64,000 nucleotides of DNA from an uncultured Bacteroides sp. (GTDB taxonomy: Bacteria > Bacteroidota > Bacteroidia > Bacteroidales > Bacteroidaceae), in the NCBI RefSeq assembly GCF_963666545.1, contig NZ_OY762899.1:1612001-1676000 (forward strand), read 5' to 3'. Under the pieces are notes generated by a model that had not been told where the DNA came from, did no database searches, and was given only the letters and a program-made list of their open reading frames with translations. Position numbers and translations under genes: made by a program. Each line of letters opens with the position of its first letter. Position 1 is the first letter of the stretch. Of the stretch, positions 51,543 through 59,848 are shown in pieces.

Positions 51543-52847
51543 CTAAATTCTGGTAATTCTAGCCCCAAGAGCATTTAAGCGCCCTTCAATATTTTGATAG
51601 CCACGATCTATCTGCTCTATATTATGAATGCGGCTAATACCCTCACCACTCATGGCAGCAATGAGCAAAGCTATGCCGGCACGAATATCGGGAGAAGTCA
51701 TATTGCCTCCACGCAATTTAATTTCGTGATTATGTCCGATGACAACAGCACGATGAGGGTCACAAAGAATAATTTGTGCGCCCATATCTATCAGCTTGTC
51801 AACAAAGAATAAGCGACTTTCAAACATTTTTTGGTGAATCAGCACACTTCCCTTGGCTTGTGTAGCTACAACTAACAACACACTTAGCAAATCAGGCGTC
51901 AATCCCGGCCAAGGAGCATCGGCTATGGTCATAATAGAGCCATCAATAAAAGATTCTATCTGATAAGAATCTTGCGAAGGCACAAAGATATCATCACCCC
52001 GTTGTTCCAACTCGATGCCCAAGCGACGGAAACTATCGGGTATAATACCTAAATTTTCATAAGATACATTCTTAATGCAAAGCTCACTCTTGGTCATGGC
52101 AGCCATGCCAATAAAACTTCCGACCTCAATCATGTCGGGCAATACCGTATGGTCTGTGCCACCCAGACTCTCCACGCCCTCTATAACAAGCAAATTAGAA
52201 GCGATTCCACTAATTTTAGCCCCCATTCGGTTGAGCATCTTGCACAATTGTTGAAGGTATGGTTCGCAAGCAGCATTATAAATAGTAGTAGCACCCTTAG
52301 CCAGAACGGCAGCCATTACAATATTAGCTGTTCCGGTAACAGAAGCTTCGTCGAGCAACATGTATGCACCTTTCAGTTGTGGGCCCGATATCTCGTACAC
52401 ACCCCGTTCTTCATTGTAGGAAAACTCAGCACCCAATTTTTGTATACCCACAAAGTGAGTATCCAAACGGCGACGTCCAATCTTGTCTCCTCCAGGTTTT
52501 GAGATCATAGCCTTACCGAATCGTCCCACCATTGGTCCAATCAGCATTACCGATCCACGCAAGCTGGAACATTTTTTCAAAAACTCATCACTCTCCAGAT
52601 ATTCCAAGTTCACGGAATCAGCTTTAAAGCTATAAGTACTAAGGCCTTTTTTCGCTACCGTAACGCCCATATCGCGCATCAACTGAATGAGATTATTCAC
52701 ATCCAGAATGTCAGGGATATTATTAACCGTCACCTCTTCGGTGGTGAGTAGTGTAGCACAGATAATCTGTAGCACTTCGTTTTTGGCACCTTGCGGATAA
52801 ATATCTCCACGTAGTCTGTGCCCTCCTTCGATTACGAATGAAGTCAT
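51543..52847 (-). CDS. murA: UDP-N-acetylglucosamine 1-carboxyvinyltransferase with Asp at the fosfomycin site
   Basis: A 434-residue MurA, which adds enolpyruvate to UDP-GlcNAc in the first committed step of peptidoglycan synthesis. The double glucose-fold is complete: [10 protein letters not shown] (20-29), [13 protein letters not shown] (about 168-180), [19 protein letters not shown] and [17 protein letters not shown]. At the active-site loop, [15 protein letters not shown] (117-131) carries Asp121 where most enzymes have the Cys alkylated by fosfomycin (GGCxIGxRPxDLH). The enzyme should still work, since Asp occurs in other MurA proteins, but should not be inactivated by the drug. It is followed by rimM on the same strand. 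Confidence 0.95.
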   Translation of the reverse strand: MTSFVIEGGHRLRGDIYPQGAKNEVLQIICATLLTTEEVTVNNIPDILDVNNLIQLMRDMGVTVAKKGLSTYSFKADSVNLEYLESDEFLKKCSSLRGSVMLIGPMVGRFGKAMISKPGGDKIGRRRLDTHFVGIQKLGAEFSYNEERGVYEISGPQLKGAYMLLDEASVTGTANIVMAAVLAKGATTIYNAACEPYLQQLCKMLNRMGAKISGIASNLLVIEGVESLGGTDHTVLPDMIEVGSFIGMAAMTKSELCIKNVSYENLGIIPDSFRRLGIELEQRGDDIFVPSQDSYQIESFIDGSIMTIADAPWPGLTPDLLSVLLVVATQAKGSVLIHQKMFESRLFFVDKLIDMGAQIILCDPHRAVVIGHNHEIKLRGGNMTSPDIRAGIALLIAAMSGEGISRIHNIEQIDRGYQNIEGRLNALGARITRI

Positions 52848-52893
52848 AGTCGTTGAAATTAGGGATTACAAATTGCGTCCGGCTGAGCAGCAA

Positions 52894-53499
52894 TTATTTA
52901 TAGTTTCTTCTCGGATTATTGTTGTTGGTCGGTCTCGGACGACGGTTTGCAAGTAAGCGACTCTCCATCAAACGGAGTATGTCATCAGTAAGTTGAAGTT
53001 TCCCTGCAGAAAGTTCAGCCAAGTCGTCAGCTATCTTCCGATCTTCTACCGTATCCTTATTCCACGCCATATAATCTTTCTTCATGTGATTAGCTATGAG
53101 AGCCACAAGATTTCTCTTTTCATCACCTTCAGGAAAGTCACAAGCCTTTTTAATCAAAAGCTCAAGCGTGCGACCATAATGACGGTAACGCATTTTTGTG
53201 CTGGGATATGGAACAAGATCGGGTTTGGTGATGAGATTATCTTTGCGGATAACCACATAAGGACATTCGATATCCAATTGAAAATCGGACATAATAGCCA
53301 AATGATCCCACAGCTTATGCTTAAAATCGGGCACATCTCTAAGGTGCGGAAACATGCTACCCATAATGTTGATAATGGTGTTTGCACAACGCTGACGTTC
53401 AGCCTTGTCTTCTATCGTAAGTGCATGATCTACCATGTTTTGAATACTACGTCCGTATTCTGGTAAGAACATTCTTTTCTGTTGGGTATTGTATATCAT
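52894..53499 (-). CDS. DUF4290-domain protein
   Basis: A 201-residue cytoplasmic-looking protein without a signal or membrane segment. It opens YNTQQKRMFLPEYGRSIQNM, the signature of the Bacteroidetes DUF4290 family. Most of it is helical, including MVDHALTIEDKAERQRCANT, LWDHLAIMSDFQLDIECPY, and a basic tail (RRPRPTNNNNPRRNYK). The tail could bind nucleic acid or ribosomes, though this is only a charge-based guess. It lies between tsaB and murA in the minus-strand run. The function of DUF4290 is not known to me. Confidence 0.85.
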   Translation of the reverse strand: MIYNTQQKRMFLPEYGRSIQNMVDHALTIEDKAERQRCANTIINIMGSMFPHLRDVPDFKHKLWDHLAIMSDFQLDIECPYVVIRKDNLITKPDLVPYPSTKMRYRHYGRTLELLIKKACDFPEGDEKRNLVALIANHMKKDYMAWNKDTVEDRKIADDLAELSAGKLQLTDDILRLMESRLLANRRPRPTNNNNPRRNYK

Positions 53500-53511
53500 A
53501 TAATTAATAAA

Positions 53512-54201
53512 TTACAAAAGTTTTTTAGGTTGAGAGGCTACAAATTCTTTGAGATAGAATGGCTCAAAATAAGCCACATTTTTATAATCTTGCTTCGCTA
53601 TAGCCTTCTCTGCAAGCGGAAACATCATCTTGGCAAGCGGATGAATATCATCGATGAAATGAGCATTGGGGTGCGTAATCCGATCGCTACATTTAGCCGC
53701 ACCGTTACCAAAGAAATACACCGGACGCTCATTCAGATATTCCAAGTATGAATTTTCATCAACAATATCGGCAGAGATTTCACGTTTAACATTGAGTGCA
53801 CGATCATAAATAGCTGCATACACTTCCATTCTGCGAGCATCAATCATCGGACAAAGCAAAGCATCATCGGGCAATTCATGATACAACAATACCGGAACAC
53901 TTAAAACTTCCAGTGTAGGAAGGCCAATGAGAGGAATATTACGTCCATAGCAAACGCCTTTTGCCATAGACACTCCAATGCGCAAACCGGTGTATGAACC
54001 GGGACCGCAACTCACTGCTACTGCATCAAGAGGAATGCCATGACTATCAACAAACGACAAAGCTTCGTCTACAAAAACGCCCAAAGATACCGCATGAGAA
54101 AGGCCTTGAAAATCTTCCTTGACAAAAATGCTTTGCCCGTCTTCACTAACCGCAACCGAACAAACAGCTGTAGAAGTTTCAATATGTAAGATACACGACA
54201 T
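53512..54201 (-). CDS. tsaB: tRNA threonylcarbamoyladenosine biosynthesis protein TsaB
   Basis: A 229-residue member of the TsaB family, the TsaD partner needed for t6A37 in ANN-decoding tRNAs. The sequence opens CILHIETSTAVCSVAVSEDG and contains SCGPGSYTGLRIGVSMAKG (about 64-82), the family's ASKHA-fold signature. The C-terminal part is more variable (KEFVASQPKKLL). It begins the minus-strand run, with its promoter back to back with that of yicC. Confidence 0.94.
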   Translation of the reverse strand: MSCILHIETSTAVCSVAVSEDGQSIFVKEDFQGLSHAVSLGVFVDEALSFVDSHGIPLDAVAVSCGPGSYTGLRIGVSMAKGVCYGRNIPLIGLPTLEVLSVPVLLYHELPDDALLCPMIDARRMEVYAAIYDRALNVKREISADIVDENSYLEYLNERPVYFFGNGAAKCSDRITHPNAHFIDDIHPLAKMMFPLAEKAIAKQDYKNVAYFEPFYLKEFVASQPKKLL

Positions 54202-54223
54202 AAAATTCCAGTTTATAATGATG

Positions 54224-54231
54224 CAAAGATA
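54224..54231 (-). promoter_or_regulatory. -7 promoter element for the tsaB-rseP run
   Basis: Minus-strand TATCTTTG (TAnnTTTG) lies 22 bases before the tsaB start. Confidence 0.6.
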
Positions 54232-54253
54232 CGTATAATTACGAAAAAACCGC

Positions 54254-54261
54254 TACTTTTG
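54254..54261 (+). promoter_or_regulatory. -7 promoter element for yicC-gmk-nadD
   Basis: TACTTTTG (TAnnTTTG) ends 18 bases before the chosen yicC start. Its position inside an upstream TTG-initiated extension rules that extension out. Confidence 0.65.
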
Positions 54262-54279
54262 CAAAAAACTAATGTGATC

Positions 54280-55158
54280 ATGATACAATCGATGACGGGA
54301 TACGGAAAAGCTACAGCCGAACTTTCTGACAAGAAAATAAATGTAGAGATTAAATCGCTTAATAGCAAGGCTATGGATCTGTCGGCACGCATCGCTCCGG
54401 CATATCGGGAGAAAGAAATGGAAATCCGCAACGAAGTAACCAAAACACTAGAGCGTGGTAAAGTAGATTTCAGCCTTTGGGTAGAGAAAAAAGAATCTTC
54501 GGATGCTGCAACACCTATCAACCAAGCATTAGTGGAAAGTTATTACAAGCAAATTTCTGAAATATCAGATAATTTAGGAATTGCTTTACCTACCGACTGG
54601 TTTCAAACTCTTCTGCGCATGCCGGATGTGATGAGTAGAACAGAAACCCAAGAACTCACAGACGATGAATGGGCCATTGCTCACAAAGCTGTAGAAGAAG
54701 CCATTGAACATTTAACTGACTTTCGCAAACAAGAGGGAGCAGCCTTAGAGAAGAAATTCCGCGAAAAAGTAGGAAACATTCACAACTTGCTTGAGTCTGT
54801 TACTCCTTACGAAAAAGAGCGGGTTGAGAAAATCAAAGAGCGCATTACCGATGCCCTGACAAAAACCATCAGCGTAGATTATGATAAGAATCGCTTGGAA
54901 CAGGAGTTGATCTATTACATCGAGAAGCTAGATATCAACGAAGAAAGACAACGATTGGGTAATCATCTAAAATACTTTATCAGCACGCTCGAAAGTGGAA
55001 GCGGACAAGGAAAGAAACTTGGCTTTATCGCTCAAGAAATGGGACGCGAAATAAATACATTAGGTAGCAAATCCAATCATGCAGAGATGCAAAAAATCGT
55101 GGTGCAGATGAAGGACGAATTGGAACAAATCAAAGAGCAGATTCTCAACGTAATGTAA
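54280..55158 (+). CDS. yicC: YicC-family endoribonuclease
   Basis: Starting at ATG 54280 the product is 292 residues and begins MIQSMTGYGKATAEL, the usual start of YicC proteins. A longer reading from a TTG at 54259 would overlap the promoter and is rejected. The N-terminal domain holds INVEIKSLNSKAMDLSARI, and the DUF1732 C-terminal domain ends SGQGKKLGFIAQEMGREINT and GSKSNHAEMQKIVVQMKDE, which contain the conserved Glu/His residues linked to RNase activity in this family. YicC is followed by gmk after 18 bases, a common pairing across bacteria. Confidence 0.93.
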   Translation: MIQSMTGYGKATAELSDKKINVEIKSLNSKAMDLSARIAPAYREKEMEIRNEVTKTLERGKVDFSLWVEKKESSDAATPINQALVESYYKQISEISDNLGIALPTDWFQTLLRMPDVMSRTETQELTDDEWAIAHKAVEEAIEHLTDFRKQEGAALEKKFREKVGNIHNLLESVTPYEKERVEKIKERITDALTKTISVDYDKNRLEQELIYYIEKLDINEERQRLGNHLKYFISTLESGSGQGKKLGFIAQEMGREINTLGSKSNHAEMQKIVVQMKDELEQIKEQILNVM

Positions 55159-55176
55159 CCATCTCCAGAACGAAAT

Positions 55177-55743
55177 ATGAACGGAAAACTTATTATCTTT
55201 TCGGCTCCTTCGGGTTCAGGTAAGTCTACCATCATCAATTACCTGTTAGCGCAGAACCTGAATTTGTTTTTTTCCATCTCTGCAACCAGTCGCCCTCCAC
55301 GTGGCAATGAAAAAGATGGAGTGGAATATTTTTTCCTCTCGCCTGAGGAATTTCGCCGTCGCATCGACAATAATGAGTTTCTGGAACACGAAGAAGTGTA
55401 CAAGGATCGCTATTATGGCACCTTGAAAGCTCAGGTAGAAAGGCAACTCGAAGCCGGACAGAATGTGGTGTTCGACGTAGATGTGGTAGGTGGATGCAAC
55501 ATCAAGACGTTTTATGGTGATCGCGCACTTTCTCTTTTCATCCAGCCACCTTCTGTGGAAGAGCTGAGACACAGATTAGTGGGACGCGCCACAGATTCTG
55601 CCGAGGTCATCGAAAGCCGTATAGCAAAAGCCGAATTTGAACTTACGTATGCTACTAAATTCGACCGGATTATCATTAATGATGATCTGGAAACAGCCCA
55701 AAAAGAGGCTTTAGAAGTAATCAAAGCATTCCTGGAAAAATGA
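55177..55743 (+). CDS. gmk: Guanylate kinase
   Basis: A 188-residue GMP kinase (GMP + ATP to GDP + ADP). The P-loop [11 protein letters not shown] is at about 8-18, the GMP-binding [16 protein letters not shown] at about 39-54, and [19 protein letters not shown] at about 73-91. Gmk also controls (p)ppGpp sensitivity of nucleotide pools. The stop overlaps the nadD start (ATGA), so translation of both is coupled. Confidence 0.97.
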   Translation: MNGKLIIFSAPSGSGKSTIINYLLAQNLNLFFSISATSRPPRGNEKDGVEYFFLSPEEFRRRIDNNEFLEHEEVYKDRYYGTLKAQVERQLEAGQNVVFDVDVVGGCNIKTFYGDRALSLFIQPPSVEELRHRLVGRATDSAEVIESRIAKAEFELTYATKFDRIIINDDLETAQKEALEVIKAFLEK

Positions 55744-56318
55744 ATCTGAAGACGGGTATTTTTAGCGGATCTTTTAACCCCATCCATATCGGGCATCTTG
55801 CTTTGGCCAATTATCTCTGTGAATTTGCCGGACTGGATGAGATATGGTTCATGGTTAGTCCGCACAACCCGTTGAAAGAAGAAAGCGATCTGCTGGCAGA
55901 TCATAAACGACTCGAATTGGTGCAATCAGCTGTTGAAGGATATCCTAAATTCCATGCCTCTGATTTTGAATTTCACCTTCCCCGCCCCAGCTATACGGTG
56001 TATACGCTTGAGAAACTCAAAGAACGTTATCCCGAGCGAGAGTTTCATCTGATTATCGGTTCCGATAACTGGAACCTATTCTCTTTATGGAAAGATCCCG
56101 AACAGATCATTGCCACCACCCCTATTCTTATCTACCCCCGCCCCGGATTCCCCATTGACGAGGAACAATTGCCGGAAAGCGTCCGTGTCGTTTCTGCTCC
56201 CTTACTCGATGTAAACTCTACCTTTATCCGGCAAGCAATTTCAGCGGGAAAAGATATCAGATACTTCCTCCACTCCGCTGTTTACAAAGTGATAATGGAG
56301 GAAGGGCTTTATAAATAA
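55740..56318 (+). CDS. nadD: Nicotinate-mononucleotide adenylyltransferase
   Basis: A 192-residue enzyme which adenylates nicotinic acid mononucleotide in NAD synthesis. The nucleotidyltransferase HxGH motif is [14 protein letters not shown] (H16, H19), and the second signature, equivalent to ISSTxIR, is [12 protein letters not shown] (about 158-169). [13 protein letters not shown] and [16 protein letters not shown] are other family blocks. It completes the yicC-gmk-nadD unit. A converging minus-strand gene ends 24 bases after its stop. Confidence 0.96.
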   Translation: MNLKTGIFSGSFNPIHIGHLALANYLCEFAGLDEIWFMVSPHNPLKEESDLLADHKRLELVQSAVEGYPKFHASDFEFHLPRPSYTVYTLEKLKERYPEREFHLIIGSDNWNLFSLWKDPEQIIATTPILIYPRPGFPIDEEQLPESVRVVSAPLLDVNSTFIRQAISAGKDIRYFLHSAVYKVIMEEGLYK

Positions 56319-56341
56319 ATGTTTAGCGACTAAAAGACATC

Positions 56342-57202
56342 TCACATCCATTTTTCCTCTAGCTGTTCCCCTTTTAAACTAATGCGAATCAACTTTAACG
56401 GAATATTTCGGGAAGCGGCCTTTCTAGCTTCTTCACAGAGATATAACAGCCCACCGCAACAAGGAACCTCCATAATCATTACTGTAAGTGTATTAATACC
56501 ACCATGATCTATCATCTCGGCAAGTTTACGAATATAAATATCCTTCCCTTGATCCAGCTTAGGACATGCTATAGCCAGACGTTTTCCTTTCAAATAGGTT
56601 TGATGAAAATTACCAACGGTAAAAGCGCAACAATCAGCAGCCACTAGTAAGTCGGCCCCTTTTAAGAAAGTGGCTGTCGGTGAGATTAAGTGTAGTTGCA
56701 CAGGCCATTGTTGCAATTCGCCACGCTGAGTTGGGCTCGAAGCAGGTTCCTCGGTTGGCAAGGCATACACCATTTCCCGACTACCCGGACAGCCATGATG
56801 ATGACCAGAAACCGCCTTTAGAGAGATCGGTGCCATCTCCACCTTTTTATAAACAGGTATTGACATGCGGTGTTTCTTCAAAGTATCTTCAGCTTCTCTT
56901 AGCAAATCATGTTGATCATGTTCATCCAGATGTTTCAGGTGTGCCAATATTACCTTCTCTCCTTTTTGCATGAGCCGCTCCATCACGCTCACTTCATCAT
57001 ACGGTTCCGACTCTCTTTCTTCTAGCGTAATAGCTCCTTCGGGGCAATCACCAATACATGCCCCCAGTCCGTCACAATACAGTTCGCTTACCAGCATTGC
57101 TTTACCGTTAATCAACTGCAAAGCACCTTCGTGACAACCTTTCACGCAAACTCCGCATCCATTGCAAAGTTCTTCATCAATCTTAATAATGGTTCGTTTC
57201 AT
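56342..57202 (-). CDS. Ferredoxin-domain protein with an incomplete second 4Fe-4S motif
   Basis: A 286-residue protein. The N-terminal ferredoxin part carries a complete CxxCxxCxxxC at Cys13, 16, 19 and 23 (CNGCGVCVKGC), ligating one 4Fe-4S cluster. The second motif reads CDGLGACIGDCPEGAI: Cys43, Cys49 and Cys53, with Leu where the second Cys is expected. Proteins of this type often show CDGLGAC and may bind a 3Fe-4S or use another residue. The C-terminal 180 residues include ADCCAFTVGNFHQTYLKG and EVPCCGGLLYLCEEARK, further Cys clusters. It probably moves electrons in an unknown anaerobic reaction. It has its own start and faces nadD tail to tail. Confidence 0.88.
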   Translation of the reverse strand: MKRTIIKIDEELCNGCGVCVKGCHEGALQLINGKAMLVSELYCDGLGACIGDCPEGAITLEERESEPYDEVSVMERLMQKGEKVILAHLKHLDEHDQHDLLREAEDTLKKHRMSIPVYKKVEMAPISLKAVSGHHHGCPGSREMVYALPTEEPASSPTQRGELQQWPVQLHLISPTATFLKGADLLVAADCCAFTVGNFHQTYLKGKRLAIACPKLDQGKDIYIRKLAEMIDHGGINTLTVMIMEVPCCGGLLYLCEEARKAASRNIPLKLIRISLKGEQLEEKWM

Positions 57203-57393
57203 CCTTCATTTTTATTTCTCGGGTACAAATATCAGGATTTTAAAATCAACTAATTGTAACCTATGTGACAAGGAAACAATTTTTCTCTGAGCAGTAAGCC
57301 TGATACGATGTCGTTTTAGTAAAGCCAAATACTCTTGAGATGAATAAAAACAATCTCTCAGGAGATGTATTTTGTAAATTTAGAAGAAACCGC

Positions 57394-57502
57394 ATAACAC
57401 CCCTCTACAAGCTCTGTGAGAGGGGTTGGTAGAAGTCCCGACTTCAGCGTGTTGAACGTCCGCGATCAGTGTGTTGAAAGCGGGCATTCAACACGCTGAA
57501 GT
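57394..57502 (+). repeat. Palindrome-rich gap with dispersed-repeat copy C
   Basis: CCCCTCT (57400-57406) pairs with AGAGGGG (57419-57425) across 12 bases. The unit ACAAGCTCTGTGAGAGG...GGTAGAAG (57407-57435) matches copy A at 22 of 29 bases. A perfect 16-bp inverted repeat follows, ACTTCAGCGTGTTGAA (57441-57456) with TTCAACACGCTGAAGT (57487-57502). No gene stands between 57203 and 57599; the first part of the gap (57203-57393) shows nothing notable. Confidence 0.78.
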
Positions 57503-57599
57503 AGTAAGATCTATTTGAAGAGTAATTAATGTAATTTATTATCTCAAAAAACTATTCGCATAAGCATCAAAGAATGTGAGTGCAAGAACAATGAAACGA

Positions 57600-58421
57600 T
57601 CACCGTTTATGAAGTACGACAACAACAATCTCACTTGGCGCAAAAAGCCGAAGCCGTTTTCGGGAAGTACCAATACCGTTGGTCACAATTACAGGAATAT
57701 GAGCAGAAGTGTATTTAAGTCCCGTTCGAAAGTGTTGACCATAAGCAGAAGGAATAACCGGAGCATACAGACCAAAAAGAGTAACTTGTCCGCCATGTGT
57801 ATGCCCTGCCAAGACTAAATCCGTATTAGTAATCGGGACTTCCTCTGCATAATCAGGAGTATGAGTAAGCAGAATCACGAAATCATTTGTAGAAAGGGAA
57901 AGTGTGGGTGATACGCCATTTCTTTTTAAGTCGAATGGATTACGCACCCCTGCCAGAATAATCCGTTCGCCATCTAAACTAAGCGTATCAAGCTGATGCT
58001 CCAGCATCTTCATTCCATGCCGCTTCATCTCTCGGATGATCTTATCATGACAGCGCTCATAGTCATTATTTCCCATCACACCGATAGTGCCAAACCTTGT
58101 TTTCACAGCGGCCAATTTATCAAATAATTCGGGAACCACATCACATCCTTCCTGATAGTCGCCACCCATCAATAACACATCCGCCTTTACATCCTGCAAC
58201 TGCCCTACAAGTTTATCCAGCCCAGCCTCCTGGAGCGTACTCTTGTAATGCAAATCGGAGATAAAAGCGATACGAAATCCATCAAACGCCGCCGGAATAT
58301 CTTTATGAAAGAAGTCGTACTTCTTCACTCTTCCTACCCCATGCGAAGAGAACCTCTGCGTAGAAGAGCAAGAAGAGAGTAGTAATAAGAGCAATAGAGA
58401 TATGTAGGTTGCGCGATTCAC
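57600..58421 (-). CDS. Lipoprotein metallophosphoesterase
   Basis: A 273-residue calcineurin-like phosphoesterase. It has a lipoprotein signal (LLLLLSSC, Cys18) and the usual dimetal motifs: SDLHY (about 55-59), GGDYQE (about 86-91), GNNDYERCHD (about 117-126), THTPDY (191-196) and AGHTHGGQ (about 211-218). The start is a GTG that overlaps the stop of the upstream gene (GTGA), so the two are translationally coupled. Substrates of this YkuE-like group include phospholipid head groups and phosphoesters; none can be specified. Confidence 0.93.
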   Translation of the reverse strand: MNRATYISLLLLLLLSSCSSTQRFSSHGVGRVKKYDFFHKDIPAAFDGFRIAFISDLHYKSTLQEAGLDKLVGQLQDVKADVLLMGGDYQEGCDVVPELFDKLAAVKTRFGTIGVMGNNDYERCHDKIIREMKRHGMKMLEHQLDTLSLDGERIILAGVRNPFDLKRNGVSPTLSLSTNDFVILLTHTPDYAEEVPITNTDLVLAGHTHGGQVTLFGLYAPVIPSAYGQHFRTGLKYTSAHIPVIVTNGIGTSRKRLRLFAPSEIVVVVLHKR

Positions 58422-58885
58422 TGTGGTGTCAAATATCCTTTAGCTTTCATTTGTTCCTTAATTTTAGGTACTAAAGACATACCCCATTGCTGACCGGCAG
58501 CCATGGATTCGGAAACGATCTGAGGGTTCACAGTAGCCAGTTTTTTCCCAATAGGAGAATCATAAAAAGCGATTAACTGACTTAAATCTTCGGCCGTAAG
58601 GTACTTCTTATAAATTGGAGTCAACATAACAGCCATATCACTAAGTATATTCTTCGTGAGTTCTTCCTCTACCGACGCCCAAAACTCTCCGGGCACACTA
58701 AGCGATTGTTGTTTAAACATCGTTATCATCTGCGTAATCCCAGCTTGATATGTGGCAGTAGAGTTCGTTACAACCAGCATCTTTTCCACCAACTGTTCAT
58801 AAGAACCGGGCGATTGCCCTTTAACAGTCACAGAAAAGAAAGAAAGTAGCAAAAAAAAGAAAAGATTCATTATCGTTTTTTTCAT
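58418..58885 (-). CDS. DUF2059-domain exported protein
   Basis: Starting at ATG 58885 (MKKTIMNLFFFLLLSFFSVT) the product is 155 residues with a clear Sec signal (cleavage in VKGQ). An open frame runs 54 bases further upstream but has no such signal and is rejected. The DUF2059 domain (about 85-145) reads TPIYKKYLTAEDLSQLIAFY, YDSPIGKKLATVNPQIVSES. This is a periplasmic helical domain of uncertain role. It is followed by the metallophosphoesterase with a GTGA overlap, indicating a joint function at the envelope. Confidence 0.9.
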   Translation of the reverse strand: MKKTIMNLFFFLLLSFFSVTVKGQSPGSYEQLVEKMLVVTNSTATYQAGITQMITMFKQQSLSVPGEFWASVEEELTKNILSDMAVMLTPIYKKYLTAEDLSQLIAFYDSPIGKKLATVNPQIVSESMAAGQQWGMSLVPKIKEQMKAKGYLTPQ

Positions 58886-59206
58886 AATTGTATTGGTATT
58901 TGGGTATTTAAGAACTGATTCGAAGAAAAACTTTGGCAATATATAAAGAATGTATTACATGTGCAAGAAGAAAACGAAAATATTGTCATGATCTATGAGG
59001 ATTGGCATATTTACTTAACGAAACGAATTATCAACAACTTATGTTAGGCTGAATTATTCCCATTGACAGATGTTTATTGTCAATGCATAAATCTAATAAA
59101 TGAAAATGAATAGTCTTTGGAATAAAAAAAAGAATCTAAGCAGAAATTTAAAAAAAAGATTTCTTTTAAAAAAAATATAGTAGTTTTGTGGCATAGAAAA
59201 ACACTA
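58886..59206. other. Divergent intergenic region, AT-rich
   Basis: The stretch lies between the divergent DUF2059 and ECF sigma genes. It is very A/T-rich with long A runs near 59125-59180 and holds the promoter at 59181. I see no repeat, tRNA or convincing hairpin. Confidence 0.55.
59181..59188 (+). promoter_or_regulatory. -7 promoter element for the ECF sigma gene
   Basis: TAGTTTTG (TAnnTTTG). It overlaps a TTG that could open the frame at 59186, which is why GTG 59207 is taken as the start. Confidence 0.6.
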
Positions 59207-59761
59207 GTGGAAAACAAGTCATTTAATAATTTCAATTCTCTTTATTCCCATTATTATAGGAGATCATTTCTTTTTGCGAAGTCTTATGTGCACGATAAGA
59301 TGGTCGCAGAAGACATCGTTTCGGATGTTCTGATCAAGCTGTGGAGCATCTTAAAGGAAAACTCCATGGAAAACTTTGACGGTTTATTGCTCACTATGCT
59401 AAAGAACCATTCTTTGGACTATCTAAAGCATGAATTGATTAAGGCTGATACCTTTCAAGAAATCAAAGACATTCATCAACGGGAACTTGATATTCGTATA
59501 TCTACCTTAGAGGCTTGCAACCCCGATGAACTGCTTTCAGTAGAAATTCAGGAAATTGTAACAAGAACATTGTCTTTACTACCGGAGCAAAGCAAAATAA
59601 TCTTTGAGTTGAGTCGCTATTCAAACAAAACCAATAAAGAAATAGCCGAAGAGCTTAATGTTTCTATTAAAACAGTAGAATATCATATTACTCGAACGCT
59701 AAAACAACTTCGTAGCAACTTGAAAGATTACCTTCCCTTTTTCTTTTTTCTTTTCTATTAA
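59207..59761 (+). CDS. ECF-family RNA polymerase sigma-70 factor
   Basis: Read from GTG at 59207 the product is about 184 residues. A TTG seven codons earlier lies within the promoter and is rejected. Region 2 is SYVHDKMVAEDIVSDVLIKL (about 26-45), which recognises the -10 element. Region 4 is LSLLPEQSKIIFELSRYSNK followed by TNKEIAEELNVSIKTVEYHI (about 127-165), a helix-turn-helix. No extra domains are visible. The next gene encodes a FecR anti-sigma factor and the one after it a TonB transporter with an STN domain, so this is a trans-envelope-signalled sigma factor probably controlling the transporter. Confidence 0.92.
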   Translation: MENKSFNNFNSLYSHYYRRSFLFAKSYVHDKMVAEDIVSDVLIKLWSILKENSMENFDGLLLTMLKNHSLDYLKHELIKADTFQEIKDIHQRELDIRISTLEACNPDELLSVEIQEIVTRTLSLLPEQSKIIFELSRYSNKTNKEIAEELNVSIKTVEYHITRTLKQLRSNLKDYLPFFFFLFY

Positions 59762-59848
59762 TTTTTCTCGTTTTCTATTTAGGGTTCTTCTTCTTTGAAT
59801 CGTTTTTAATATGTAGCGCCTCTTAGGCTTTACCTTATATAGATTAAT

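Noticed and set aside
54259-54279. TTG-initiated N-terminal extension of yicC
   Set aside because: The TTG lies within the TACTTTTG promoter element, and the family starts at MIQSMTGYG.
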